From Alopecurus myosuroides (lineage: Eukaryota; Streptophyta; Magnoliopsida; Poales; Poaceae): a stretch of DNA of 64,000 nt. Positions 47,760 through 58,000 of this stretch are shown here, in pieces. A program made the translations under genes and the position numbers. A model generated the notes under the pieces. The model was not told where the DNA came from, made no database searches, and saw only the letters and a program-made list of their open reading frames with translations. Every line of letters begins with the position of its first letter. Position 1 is the stretch's first letter. The DNA lies in the NCBI GenBank assembly GCA_028641055.1, contig CM054060.1:53780292-53844291 (forward strand), given 5' to 3'.

Positions 47760-48749
47760 ATGCGCGGCGAGGAAGAGGACGCCTTGGCAAGGTACGAGGC
47801 CGAGGCCTCCTCCCTTCCGACATGCCGGGGCCTGTCGGGCGCCCCGTACAGGAAGTACGGCGACTTCCTGTACCCGGCCAGCCTGATGGCGCCGACGCTC
47901 GCCATGCGGGCCGCGTTCGTCGCCCGCCCCACCGACGTCCTCCTCGCCACCATGCCAAAGTCCGGCACGACGTGGCTCAAGGCCCTCGTCTTCGCCGTCG
48001 CCCACCGCCACCGCCACGCGCCCGACGACGAACGACACCCGCTGCTCGGCTCCTGCCCGCACGACCTCGTCCCGTTCTTACACTTGCTCTACGAGAACCG
48101 CCGTCTGGACCACGACACGCCGAGCGCGCGCCTCGAGGCGATGCCATCGCCTCGCATCCTGGCAGCACACGCGCCCTTCTCGTTCCTGCAGGCATCGGTG
48201 GCAGGCTGCCGCGTCGTGTACCTCTGCCGGGACCCCAAGGACGTCCTCGTCTCCTACTGGCACTTCGCCCCCAAGCTCATTCCCCAGGGCAGCACCCTGC
48301 CGCCGTTCCACGAGGCCTTCCAGATGTACTGCGACGGCGTGTCGCCGTTCGGGCCCGTGTGGGACCACATGGCCGAGTACTGGGAGGCGAGCGTGGCGCG
48401 GCCGGAGGCGGTCATGTTCCTCCGGTACGAGCAGCTCCAGGAGGACGCCGTGGGAAGTGTGAAGCGGCTGGCCGAGTTCCTGGGCTGCCCGTTCACCGGC
48501 GAGGAGGCAGCCCGAGGCGTCCCCGAGGCCGTCGTGGCGCTGTGCAGCATGGACCGGATGAGGAGCGTGCAGGCCAACCGGGACGGCGAGCACGCGGCTG
48601 GCGGGGCGACGTTCAAGAACTCGGCCTTCTTCAGGAAGGGGAAGGTTGGGGACTGGAAGGAGCTCATCACGCCCGAGATGGCACGGAGGCTCGACGACCT
48701 CGTGGAGGAGAAGCTGCGAGGCTCCGGGCTCTCGTTGATCCGGAGCTGA
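47760..48749 (+). CDS. Cytosolic sulfotransferase (SOT family), intact copy 2
   Basis: A 329-residue single-exon protein, a normal size for plant soluble sulfotransferases. These enzymes transfer the sulfonate of PAPS to hydroxyl groups of small molecules such as flavonoids, hormones or lignan-type metabolites. Visible motifs: the PAPS 5'-phosphosulfate loop PKSGTTWLK (66-74); catalytic His137 in AAHAPFSF; the 3'-phosphate binding segment CRDPKDVLVSYWHF (156-169, with Arg157 and Ser165); and the C-terminal RKGKVGDWK (292-300). I chose the ATG at 47760; the frame extends five codons upstream but has only a GTG there. There is no signal peptide or membrane segment. The strong GC bias is typical of grass single-exon genes. 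The substrate is not predictable. Confidence 0.93.
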   Translation: MRGEEEDALARYEAEASSLPTCRGLSGAPYRKYGDFLYPASLMAPTLAMRAAFVARPTDVLLATMPKSGTTWLKALVFAVAHRHRHAPDDERHPLLGSCPHDLVPFLHLLYENRRLDHDTPSARLEAMPSPRILAAHAPFSFLQASVAGCRVVYLCRDPKDVLVSYWHFAPKLIPQGSTLPPFHEAFQMYCDGVSPFGPVWDHMAEYWEASVARPEAVMFLRYEQLQEDAVGSVKRLAEFLGCPFTGEEAARGVPEAVVALCSMDRMRSVQANRDGEHAAGGATFKNSAFFRKGKVGDWKELITPEMARRLDDLVEEKLRGSGLSLIRS

Positions 48750-48871
48750 GGTGGCGCTGCGCTCACATACAGCAGGGCATGTCACATGCGCATCTACCAT
48801 TGTATCCTCTATTCCTCTGTGACCGTGTCCGTTCAATTTACGCATGTTCTTTGGAAGAAAAAAAAGGCTTA

Positions 48872-49351
48872 TTGTAATTTTTCTATAATTGAAACTCAAA
48901 ACTCCCGAACTAAATGAGTAACTCTCAATTCTATTCGATTTGGCTAGAGCTTGTTCGTTGTTAAATGAGTCAAGTCAAGTTTTCGTTTCAAATGGTAAAG
49001 GACTCGTTTAGCTCCGTAAAAAGTTTCTGTGAACAACTGTTTTTAATTATTGTACTTCTGCCATCCTTGCAAATGTGAGGATATCATCTTTGAGTGTGAC
49101 ATTTGTTTGGTTGCCAATGGGAGGACACCATCTTGGCGTGTAGATTTTGTTTGGGAAAGAAATTTATGTTTTGCAAAATTTATTTGAGAAACAAAGTGAT
49201 GATTTTTTAAGAGAATAGCAAAAATTAACTTTTCGAGATAAAGTGGATATAAAATTATTTATATTCCGTTGATAGGTATACCAGATAAAAAATGTGAACT
49301 TTTGTATTACCTTGTCTAGAATTTTCTTCATGCCATTTGCTAAAATATGTT
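48872..49351 (+). repeat. 3' flank shared with sulfotransferase copy 3 (partner 60233-60720)
   Basis: After the TTA at 48869-48871 the sequence matches 60236-60720 almost perfectly, showing that duplication of copies 2 and 3 included at least 480 bp beyond the gene. In copy 3 a Harbinger MITE sits exactly at the TTA. Here the match ends at 49351, where a CACTA-like terminus begins. Confidence 0.92.
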
Positions 49352-49592
49352 CACCACGGGAGAGCACATCTTTCCCGTGTGCTCAATTCTTTACCGTGTG
49401 TATTCCATCGGGCACACGGCAACGATTTTCTTTGCCTTGTGTCGCACACGGTAAAGAAGAACGCACGCTTTAGGACAGAAAAACACACGGCAAAGCTCAA
49501 GAAAAACATACGGTAAAGAAAACACAACGCAAAGATAACTGCCACGTGGCCATTCCATTGTGAACGGAACGGAAATGTTTCTTCAGTTCTGA
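49352..49592. mobile_element. Fragment of a second CACTA-type element
   Basis: It starts CACCACGGGAGAGC, plausibly a decayed CACTA terminus, exactly where homology to the copy 3 flank ends. It carries repeated 'ctttaccgtgtg' and 'cacacggcaaag' words in both orientations, the subterminal-repeat pattern of CACTA elements. The rest of the element is missing or displaced by the Gypsy sequence that follows. Confidence 0.65.
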
Positions 49593-50666
49593 TGTAGCCC
49601 ACCCAACTCCACCAAGTGCACCGATGACAAGATCACGCGCAAAGGCCATCCATGATAAGGTGAACTCGCTCCTCTCGTTCTATACCTTCGGTCATGTGGA
49701 GAATGGTGCGCTACCTCATAGTTCCACACTTTGCGTGCTCAGGTTCAAACCCACCACGGAGGCCCCGGAAAGCACCCAAAATGATGCGCAAGAAGATACG
49801 AAGGAGGGCGGAAGAAACGGCATCGCAATCGGAGCCCCGGCGGAGAAGATAGGGGGAAAAGAGCCCCTCCCGACCTCGGGAGCCGGCCAGGCCGGCCTCA
49901 TCCCCCCCTAGGCCGGACCCCCAACAGAGGCAGCCGGCCTACCTCCTCCCCACCCCGGCCCCAGGCCGGGCACCCAACAGAAGCAGCCGGCCTGGGGGCC
50001 GGCCTGCCTCCTCCCCACCCCGGCCCCAGGCCGGCCCCTGCGCCCATCCTGGCCCCAGGCCGGCCAGGCCGGCCCCCAGGCCAGGGTGGACCCGAAAATG
50101 CCCGCAAATGACTCGTTTTCGCCCCCGTTTTCACCTGCTTCGACCCCCGGCTATATAAGGACGACCCCAAGCTAGATCTAGGTTTTTAGAGTTGAATTTA
50201 GAAAATTTGGAGCTCAGCTCTCTTGTATCCCTCTTTGAGGAACTACTCCTCCGGTGTGTACCGAGGAACGTATCAAGGCTACTCCTCCGACTTCGTCGAG
50301 GATCGTATCAAGGCACATCCCAACTACTTGTCCTCTCCCTATCGGGTTTCAGTCAAGAGTTGTCCAATCTTCCTCTCGTTATCTTGAGGTTCTATTGGCG
50401 TAGTGGTACCGGCTACGGGTGTGAGAAGGTTTGTATCAAGGTGAGTTCAGTTGGATCGATTGTTCCGTAGGCGGCCCTCGGGGCTTAGTTGACGGGAAGT
50501 TGGATCTTTCGGTTCTTGCGATTTATCCCGATTTGTGTGTTGCCCCGCGTTCCCCCACGTTTCCCCTCGATCTCCCATCTCGTGTTCTTACCGTTCTTCG
50601 TGTTCTTCGTTCGTTCTTCGTCGATTCGTGAAGATCGGGCCAATCTAGAAGTCCAACTCCATATCA
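49593..50666 (+). mobile_element. Gypsy LTR (5' LTR), boundaries approximate
   Basis: About 1.07 kb from TGTAGCCC to ...ATATCA, ending two bases before a primer-binding site. It contains a CCGGCC-rich low-complexity section (49870-50090) and a TATA box, CTATATAAGG, at 50151-50160. A short frame near its start (49624 onward, TRSRAKAIHDKVNSLLS) resembles the C-terminal tail of Gypsy pol proteins, implying that pol runs into the 3' LTR in complete copies. No second LTR is present. The 5' boundary is the weaker one. Confidence 0.65.
50152..50159 (+). promoter_or_regulatory. TATA box in Gypsy LTR
   Basis: TATATAAG sits in a GC-rich context inside the LTR, about 510 bp before its end, as expected for an LTR promoter. 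Confidence 0.6.
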
Positions 50667-50668
50667 TC

Positions 50669-50682
50669 TGGTATCCAGAGCT
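50669..50682 (+). other. Primer-binding site, Gypsy element
   Basis: TGGTATCCAGAGCT matches the complement of the initiator methionine tRNA 3' end except for one inserted C, and follows the LTR end by two bases. Confidence 0.65.
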
Positions 50683-51875
50683 AGATTGACACGAATCCGA
50701 CACCCCATACCCTCCCCTACCACCAAATTTTCTTCTATCCACCATAAATTAGAAAATTTCACAAAAATAGCCACGAAGGGATTTCGATCGACCTGTTGAT
50801 TCGTTGAGTTTTTCGTGGTTTTGCTTCACAGATTTGTTGCCAAATACCATTCCCCATCTTTCCATTCAGCCACTTTTCCCAAATTCGCCCAAAAATTTTC
50901 TTGATTTTGAAGGAATTTTGAATTTGAGCCAAAATCTCAGAAAATCTCAGCTCTTCGATTTCCCGACAGATTTTGAAACTTGTTTTTCTTTGTCGTTTTT
51001 TATCCGAATTTAGTGCAACAAAGTGCCACGCGACGCCCACGACATCACCTACGCTTCCACATCAACGGATAGCCACGACATCGACTCCCCCACGGCCGCA
51101 AGTCCGTGATCATCAATAAGAGAGGTATAACTTGCTTCCGCTTGCACCACCCCACCCCATTGTGTTACTTACCTATCGGACTAGTTCTTTTTACACCGCT
51201 TGGCATCGCATTTGTGGCATTGAGAGTGCGAAGTTAGCGCTTGTGAGAGATTAGCTACGAGTAGGCATTGGCACTTTGGAATCCATCAAAAAGAGAAAAT
51301 AAAAATAAAGAGAAAAAGAGAAAATAGAAAAAGAAGCAAAAGGATCGGTGCCAATTGCTTTCCATTGTAGGAACGTGTAGCATTGCGTCGCAAAAGAGAA
51401 AGAGTGACCGATTGCCACGGTGCGAATCTTGTTGCCTTTTCAAATTTGCGGTTTGAGCTAGCGTCCTCTTTGAGTTAGTGTGGCATTGAGCATTAGTCTA
51501 CGTTAGGTCCATTTCGTTCTTCGCTCGTCCATTGGTCGCACTAACCCCATTTTTCCCTTGCGTGTGTGTGTTCCACCATATTTCCATCCTATAGGTTTGG
51601 TTTTTGTGCTAACTTTTCTTTGAATCTTTTCCACGTTTGACAACAAACTTTTCTTCGGTTTTGTCGATTTTTCCTCGCCACTTTCCTAACCTATTTGCCT
51701 TCCATATAAAGTGTGTGTGTTGTCGTTTGCGGTTTCTTTCGATCTTTTTGGATTCGCTCTTGACATACCGCCCTACACCTAGGCTCGTCCACTAGTCTCA
51801 ATACGACCAAGAAAGGTAACGTTGGGTAAGTGAGGCGTCCATTTCTTCAATATCACCCTTGTGTGTGTTTTTGAG

Positions 51876-52462
51876 ATGGCTAGGGAAGGAGTATTCACAA
51901 GTCCGAGCTCGAAAGACGAAGGCAATCCATTCTACAACGACAATGCTTACGCCAACTTCGTCACCCACAATGACCACTTCCAACTCCGCGAACTCGTCAA
52001 GGACGGGTTGCAACGCTATGAGCGTCGACTCCAAGAGCAAGAGGCTCGATTGAATGATCAAATGACGCGCATCAACATCAACTTGGCTAATCTTGCCAAT
52101 CGCCGTCATTCATCATCGTCCTCAAGGTCTCGTCGCTCAAGCCACCGCAATCAAGATCCTCACCAACCTCGTCGCCATGATCGCCACGATCGCCATGATC
52201 GCCACAACGTGGAGGAGGGTGGACAACCTCAACAACCACCACCACCTCCTCCACAACCTCAACAACCTCCGCGACGGAATTGGTATGAGGATAGCTCGCC
52301 ATCACCACCACCTCGACATCGCCAAGGCCGTGGTGACCCTCTTCAACAACCGCAACGCCCGGTCCTTCGACAACACCATCATCCTCCACCTCCACAAGGC
52401 CACGCTCAAGACTATGGCCACAATGATTTCGTGGAAGATGCTCGTCAACATCGAAGGCCACC
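51876..52462 (+). pseudogene. Gypsy gag N-terminus, truncated
   Basis: About 195 codons from the ATG at 51876. Features are ...NDNAYANFVTHNDHFQLREL..., a helical segment with QEQEARLNDQM, a Ser/Arg/His-rich stretch (SSSSRSRRSS; DRHDRHDRH) and a Pro/Gln-rich section, as in gag proteins of Triticeae-type Gypsy elements. The frame is cut at 52462 by a junction into a CACTA interior. Capsid, nucleocapsid knuckle and all of pol are absent. Confidence 0.75.
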
Positions 52463-52862
52463 TATATGCCGAGTACCCCAAGGGGACACTCGGCAAAGAT
52501 TCAAACTGGGACGGGAAGAAATGGCGTGGAGCTCATATATTTTTTGACAACATGTATTCCGTCTCTTGTGCGGACAACACTCGGCAAAGGTCCAACAAAA
52601 AAAAACAGGTACTCTTTGCCGAGACTCCGTTCTAGAGACACTCGGCAAAGTATAACACCATGTTCTGCAGACACGGAAATGCCACGTGGCCTACCTCAGT
52701 GCCGAGTGGGTCCTTTTGCCGAGTGCCGTTTTGGCCGTTGCCGACATACTTATCTTTGCCGAGTGTTGCGGGCAGGGCACACACGGCGGAGGGCGTTAGT
52801 GCCGAGTCTTTCTTGTTTGCCGAGTGTGCGTGAAAGGGCCTACTCGGCGAGTTTGTTATACG
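52463..52862. mobile_element. Internal fragment of the 827-bp CACTA family
   Basis: It matches 46600-46995 of CACTA copy 2, including paired TTTGCCGAGTG words, but both termini are missing. The left edge is fused to the Gypsy gag and the right edge to sulfotransferase upstream sequence. It is therefore a deletion product, not an insertion. Ancestrally, copy 3 had the same Harbinger-plus-CACTA upstream region. Confidence 0.9.
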
Positions 52863-52977
52863 CGATCCGTCATGTGGTGAGGGTGGCAAAGATGGTGCTG
52901 AGACATGACTACAAAAGTGAAATCTTCTGCGATCCGTCATGACGTTGGTGCCGGTGTGGTTTACCAGGATCTGTCAA

Positions 52978-52985
52978 TATATAAT
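52978..52985 (+). promoter_or_regulatory. TATA box of sulfotransferase copy 3
   Basis: TATATAAT lies about 76 bp upstream of the ATG at 53061. Only about 200 bp of the ancestral upstream region survives here, beyond which lies the CACTA fragment. Confidence 0.6.
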
Positions 52986-53060
52986 CTCAAATTAGGTAAC
53001 GAGAGGGCAGGCAAACGCAATACACAGAGTACTAGCTAGCTAGCAGTGACCGACGGCCCG

Positions 53061-54035
53061 ATGCGCGACGAGGAAGAGGATGCCTTGGCAAGGTACGAGG
53101 CCGAGGCCTCCTCCCTTCCGACATGCCGGGGCCTGTCGGGCGCCCCGTACAGGAAGTACCCGGCCAGCCTGATGGCGCCGACGCTCGCCATGCGGGACGC
53201 GTTCGTCGCCCGCCCCACCGACGTCCTCCTCGCCACCATGCCAAAGTCCGGCACGACGTGGCTCAAGGCCCTCGTCTTCGCCGTCGTCCACCGCCACCGC
53301 CACGCGCCCGACGACGAACGACACCCGCTCCTCGGCTCCTGCCCGCACGACCTCGTCCCGTTCTTACACTTGCTCTACGAGAACCGCCGTCTGGACCACG
53401 ACACGCCGAGCGCGCGCCTCGAGGCGATGCCATCGCCTCGCATCCTGGCAGCACACGCGCCCTTCTCGTTCCTGCAGGCATCGGTGGCAGGCTGCCGCGT
53501 CGTGTACCTCTGCCGGGACCCCAAGGACGTCCTCGTCTCCTACTGGCACTTCGCCCCCAAGCTCATTCCCCGGGGCTGCACCCTGCCGCCGTTCCACGAG
53601 GCCTTCCAGATGTACTGCGACGGCGTGTCGCCGTTCGGGCCCGTGTGGGACCACATGGCCGAGTACTGGGAGGCGAGCGTGGCGCGGCCGGAGGCGGTCA
53701 TGTTCCTCCGGTACGAGCAGCTCCAGGAGGACGCCGTGGGGAGCGTGAAGCGGCTGGCAGAGTTCATGGGCTGCCCGTTCACCGGCGAGGAGGCGGCCCG
53801 AGGCGTCCCCGAGGCCGTCGTGGCTCTGTGCAGCATGGACCGGATGAGGAGCGTGCAGGTCAACCGGGACGGTGAGCACGCGGCTGGCGGGGCGACGTTC
53901 AAGAACTCGGCCTTCTTCAGGAAGGGGGAGGTTGGGGACTGGAAGGAGCTCATCACGCCCGAGATGGCACGGAGGCTCGACGACCTCGTGGAGGAGAAGC
54001 TGCAAGGCTCCGGGCTCTCGTTGATCCGGAGCTGA
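53061..54035 (+). CDS. Cytosolic sulfotransferase (SOT family), intact copy 3
   Basis: A 324-residue single-exon paralogue of copy 2, with about nine substitutions by my reading and one five-residue deletion (GDFLY, after the RKY motif near residue 33). The deleted 15 bp lies between GTAC repeats, suggesting slippage. All key motifs are present: PKSGTTWLK (61-69), catalytic His132, CRDPKDVLVSYWHF (151-164) and RKGEVGDWK (287-295, Glu replacing Lys of copy 2). The deletion is near the N-terminus, ahead of the PAPS loop, where the substrate pocket of this family is partly formed, so activity or specificity could differ. A GTG five codons upstream was not used as start. Confidence 0.92.
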   Translation: MRDEEEDALARYEAEASSLPTCRGLSGAPYRKYPASLMAPTLAMRDAFVARPTDVLLATMPKSGTTWLKALVFAVVHRHRHAPDDERHPLLGSCPHDLVPFLHLLYENRRLDHDTPSARLEAMPSPRILAAHAPFSFLQASVAGCRVVYLCRDPKDVLVSYWHFAPKLIPRGCTLPPFHEAFQMYCDGVSPFGPVWDHMAEYWEASVARPEAVMFLRYEQLQEDAVGSVKRLAEFMGCPFTGEEAARGVPEAVVALCSMDRMRSVQVNRDGEHAAGGATFKNSAFFRKGEVGDWKELITPEMARRLDDLVEEKLQGSGLSLIRS

Positions 54036-54654
54036 CGTGGCGCTGCGCTCGAATACAGCAGGGCATGTCACATGCGCAACTATTTTCTTTTACTTTTCCG
54101 TGTTTGGTTTCAGCAGGGCATGTCACACGTCGGAATAGCTCGCACGTGAGCATCTACCATTGTATCCTCTATTCCTCTGTGACCGTGTCCGTTCAATTTA
54201 CGCCTGTTCTTCGGAAGAAAAAAAAGTCTTACCCTCTGTTTGGACGTAGGAAAAACTATGTAGAATTGAATTGGATTGGGAATTCCAAATCCAAGATGGA
54301 AAGTAAATAAACTCCAATTTTAATTCCGCTGGTTGGTTGTGCATGGTATTTAAGATTGGAATCATGGGGTGGCCATCAATTCCAATTCTTGTTTGGATGT
54401 ACAAACATAGAATTTGATGTTTTCTGAATCCGTCTCTTGGAAATCTACATAGTTTAAATAAATCCATCTTTTAGCAACACACAAATTGGAGATAAAAAAT
54501 TTGAGTTCATTTTATTGCATCTGAGAAGTTACAGAGAACATCGGTTACAGAGAACACGAGTTACAGAGAACAGAGGGAGCAAGGGATCTGCCTGGTTCCA
54601 GTACGGTAAGAACAAAATCGAGCTCCATGCCCGCTGTCGTTCCCTGCTTGGTTC

Positions 54655-54823
54655 TGTTAAGATAAGTCAGAATTATGTAATCTGATCACCATGATGTAAG
54701 GTGGTTCGGCTAGATAAGTACTCCCTCCTTGATCTCCTCGTGTAAGTTGGCATGTGTTGCCCTCCTATTTAACACGTACCCGATACCGAAACCAAAGGTA
54801 TCGCTTCTGCCAATTCTTTGATA
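54655..54823 (+). repeat. Copia 5' LTR
   Basis: 169 bp from TGTTAAGATAAG to ...CTTTGATA. Contains a 'ctatttaac' TATA-like motif. Directly followed by the primer-binding site. Confidence 0.95.
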
Positions 54824-54836
54824 TGGTATCAGAGCC
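54824..54836 (+). other. Primer-binding site, Copia
   Basis: TGGTATCAGAGCC, complementary to the 3' end of initiator methionine tRNA, immediately after the 5' LTR. Confidence 0.9.
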
Positions 54837-54867
54837 AAACCCCTTTTCCCTGGCATCGTAGAAACAC

Positions 54868-54972
54868 CACCCGAGAACACCCAAAAACCCATCTACCGAT
54901 CGCCCTAGATCCTTCAAGCACCCAAACACCCATCTACCAATCGCCCTAGATCCCTCAAGCACCCAAACACCT
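54868..54972 (+). repeat. Tandem repeat in Copia leader
   Basis: Two copies of about 47 bp, each containing 'cgccctagatcc' and 'caagcacccaaacac', lie in the untranslated leader between primer-binding site and gag. Confidence 0.75.
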
Positions 54973-55079
54973 AGAACACAAATCAATCTACCAAAAAAAA
55001 CCTAGACACCCGAATACCTACAACCACCCAAATACCAAAAACCTACATCAATTCATCGCTACAAGCATCCCTGATCACC

Positions 55080-58000
55080 ATGGCCTCATCCAACACTGTC
55101 CCTCAGCCCCTTGGCAACCCACCTGCAGAGAAACTCAAGAGATCCAACCACCTGCTGTGGAGAGCTGAAGTCATGCCCACCCTGCGCGGTGCGCGGGTGA
55201 TCGGGCTGCTCGAAGGGAAAGAACCGGCGCCGCCGGAGTTCATCACCGCCAAGGAGAACGACAAGGAGATCCAAGTCCCTAACCCGGCCTACGACACATG
55301 GATCCTCAAAGATCAGCAGGTTTTGAGTTATCTGCTTAACTCCCTGTCGGTCGAGATCTTGGCGCAGACAGTCGGCCTCGAGCACGCGGAGGAGGTGTGG
55401 ACCCTGATCACATCCCTCTTCTCCTCTCGTTCCAAGGCTAATGTGACACACCTCTGCGGTGAGCTCGCCAACACCAAGAAGGAGTCGATGACCGCCGATC
55501 AGTACATCGGAAAAATGAAGGGCTTTGTCACCGAGCTTGTGGCCGCTGGACGCACCGTGGATGAGGATGAACTCGTGGAGTTCATCCTAAACGGACTCGA
55601 TGATGACTACACCGCCCTCGTCTCCTCTGTCAGCGTGATGCCTAGCTGCTCGGTAAGCGAGCTCCACTCAATGATTTCCGCGTTTGATATGCGTCAGATG
55701 AGATTATCAGGCGGTGGGAACAAGAGCTTTGAAACCTCAGCAAACGTGGCACGTCGGGAGCGGCGTGACGTCTACACCAAGAACTACAACGTCAGCAACA
55801 ACGGTTGGTACACCGACCGTGATCGAGATGGACGAGAGGGCGAGGAATCCCGCGGTCGTTACTACGATCGTGGTGATGATCGCGGACGGCGTGGTCAGTC
55901 CTATGACCGCGACGGAGGCGCACGCGGCTACAACCATGATGCCAATGGTCACCGTGGCCACGGAGGTGGTTACCGCGGCGGGCGTGGGCGTGGTCCTAGA
56001 GGCCGTGCTCCCACCCCGTATCAAGACATCAACTGTCAGATCTGCAAAAAGCACGGGCACCCCGCCGGTGACTGCTACTGGCGATACGAGGAGAGTCGTG
56101 ACAGCGGCAACCGCGACCGCGACTACGACAACAATCATCGTGACAAGGGTGCCAACACTGCCTACGGGGTAGATACCAACTGGTATCCTGACTCGGGGGC
56201 AACCGACCACATCACCGGCAACCTGGAGAAACTCATGCTTCGTGACAAGTACCGCGGCAACGACAAAATTCACACCGCAAACGGTGAAGGTATGAAGATT
56301 AGTCATATTGGCAATTAATCAATTCGAACCCCATTCCATGATATCAAACTCAACAACATCCTTCATGTCCCTAGTGCCAAGAAAAATTTGCTCTCAGTTC
56401 ATAGACTTACTGTTGACAATGATGTCTTTATTGAATTTCACCCTTGGCATTTTTTGATTAAGGATCGGGCAACGAGGGAAATTCTTCTTACAGGAAGGTG
56501 GCCTATATCCCATCATCTCGGATCAAGCAAGTCAACACCGTCTCAAAACCCACTACCTCCAAGTGGCATAGTCGTCTAGGCCACCCAAATAAAGTAGTAG
56601 TCCAATTTATTTTGAATAAATTTAGTCTACCTCATTCCAAGGATTCTAGTCTTCAAACTATTTGTGATTCATGTCAAAGAGCAAAAAAGCCATCAACTAC
56701 CATACCCTGTTTCTTTTAGTGTATCCACTTTTCCTTTGCAAAAAATCTTTTCTGGTGTTTGGGATCCTGCAAGTACTTCTGTAGGACATCACAACTATTA
56801 TGTTAACTTCATTGATGATTTCAGCAAATTCACATGGATATATCTTCTCAAAAAGAAATCTGAAGTTTTTGATGTCTTTCACAATTTCATGAACCTTGTT
56901 GAACGCAAGTTTGGAAGGAAAATTGTTACAATGCAAACAGATTGGGGGGGGGGGGGGGGGGGGAGAATATAAAAAATTAAACCCCTTCTTTCAAAAGCTT
57001 GGCATATCCCATCATATCTCATGTCCCTATGCACGCCAACAAAATGGATCCGCAGAAAGAAAACAGCGTCACATAGTTGAGATTGGTCTTGCTCTCTTAG
57101 CTAATGCATTTATGCCTCTCAAGTTTTGGGATGAAGCGTTCCTCACTGCCACATATCTCATTAATCTTATGCCAAGCAAAGTCATTGACAACATTAGCCC
57201 CTCTAAAAAACTCCTAGTAGTCACACCAAACTACATGTCTCTTCGTGTCTTTGGGTGTGCCTGTTGGCCAAATTTGGGTCCCTACAATAACAAAAAGCTA
57301 TCCTATAGATCTAAGCAGTGTGTGTTCATTGGTTATAGCCCCAAACACAAAGGAGTTAAATGTCTAGATATACCCACAGGTCGTATTTATATATCTAGGG
57401 ATGTTATCTTTGATGAAGAAATTTTTCCCTTCGCTTCTCTTCATCCGAATGCAGGAGCACTCCTTAAACAAGAAATTCTACTCCTTCTACAACACTTGCT
57501 TCTAAACAATCGGGATACGAATGATGATGAACCATTGACTAACCATACCTCACCAATACCTTCTTTTAGTCCTTTACAGGTTACTGCAGAAAATTTGGAA
57601 GAAAACGATGAAAATTCCAGCTCAAACGGTGAAGAAACAGCTTCTGATTTCATGTCACAAGCGGACAACAGAGACATCACTCACTCCGATGTTGATACCG
57701 CATCTGGAACTGATCCCGGTGCAGATCTCGGAGCAGATCCCGGAGCAGATTCGCCTGCCTCCAATCATTGGGGCTCAGATGCCACCCCAGAACCCGACGC
57801 GGCCTCGCCTTCCGCGTCCTCGACAACGACCCCGACCAACCCCTCGTCCACCGCGCCCCCGACCGCGTCCCCAACAGCAACACCAGCCCGCCCCGAGGCG
57901 CACCAATCGGTTCCCTCCACGCAGGCATCGGCGGCATCACCGGGTCGCCCCGTCCCTGCTACACGACAGGCGGGTGAGCATCCCCTAGCCACGCGGCGTG

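Larger units (their letters stand above)
44584..47831 (+). repeat. Large duplicated block, copy 2 (partner 10682-13932)
   Basis: Near-identical to 10682-13932. Since the block begins in the middle of a LINE whose intact left side and left target duplication exist only at 7387, the 7.4-13.9 kb locus preserves the parental arrangement at its left end and this copy is derived. In contrast, the sulfotransferase is complete here and truncated there. Confidence 0.93.

Noticed and set aside
47615..48877. 420-codon open frame overlapping sulfotransferase copy 2 in another plus frame, and long minus-strand frames (48078-48899, 48254-48766, 53364-54071)
   Set aside because: Arg/Pro/Ala/Gly-rich shadow frames caused by very high third-position GC of the real gene. 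There are no family motifs.
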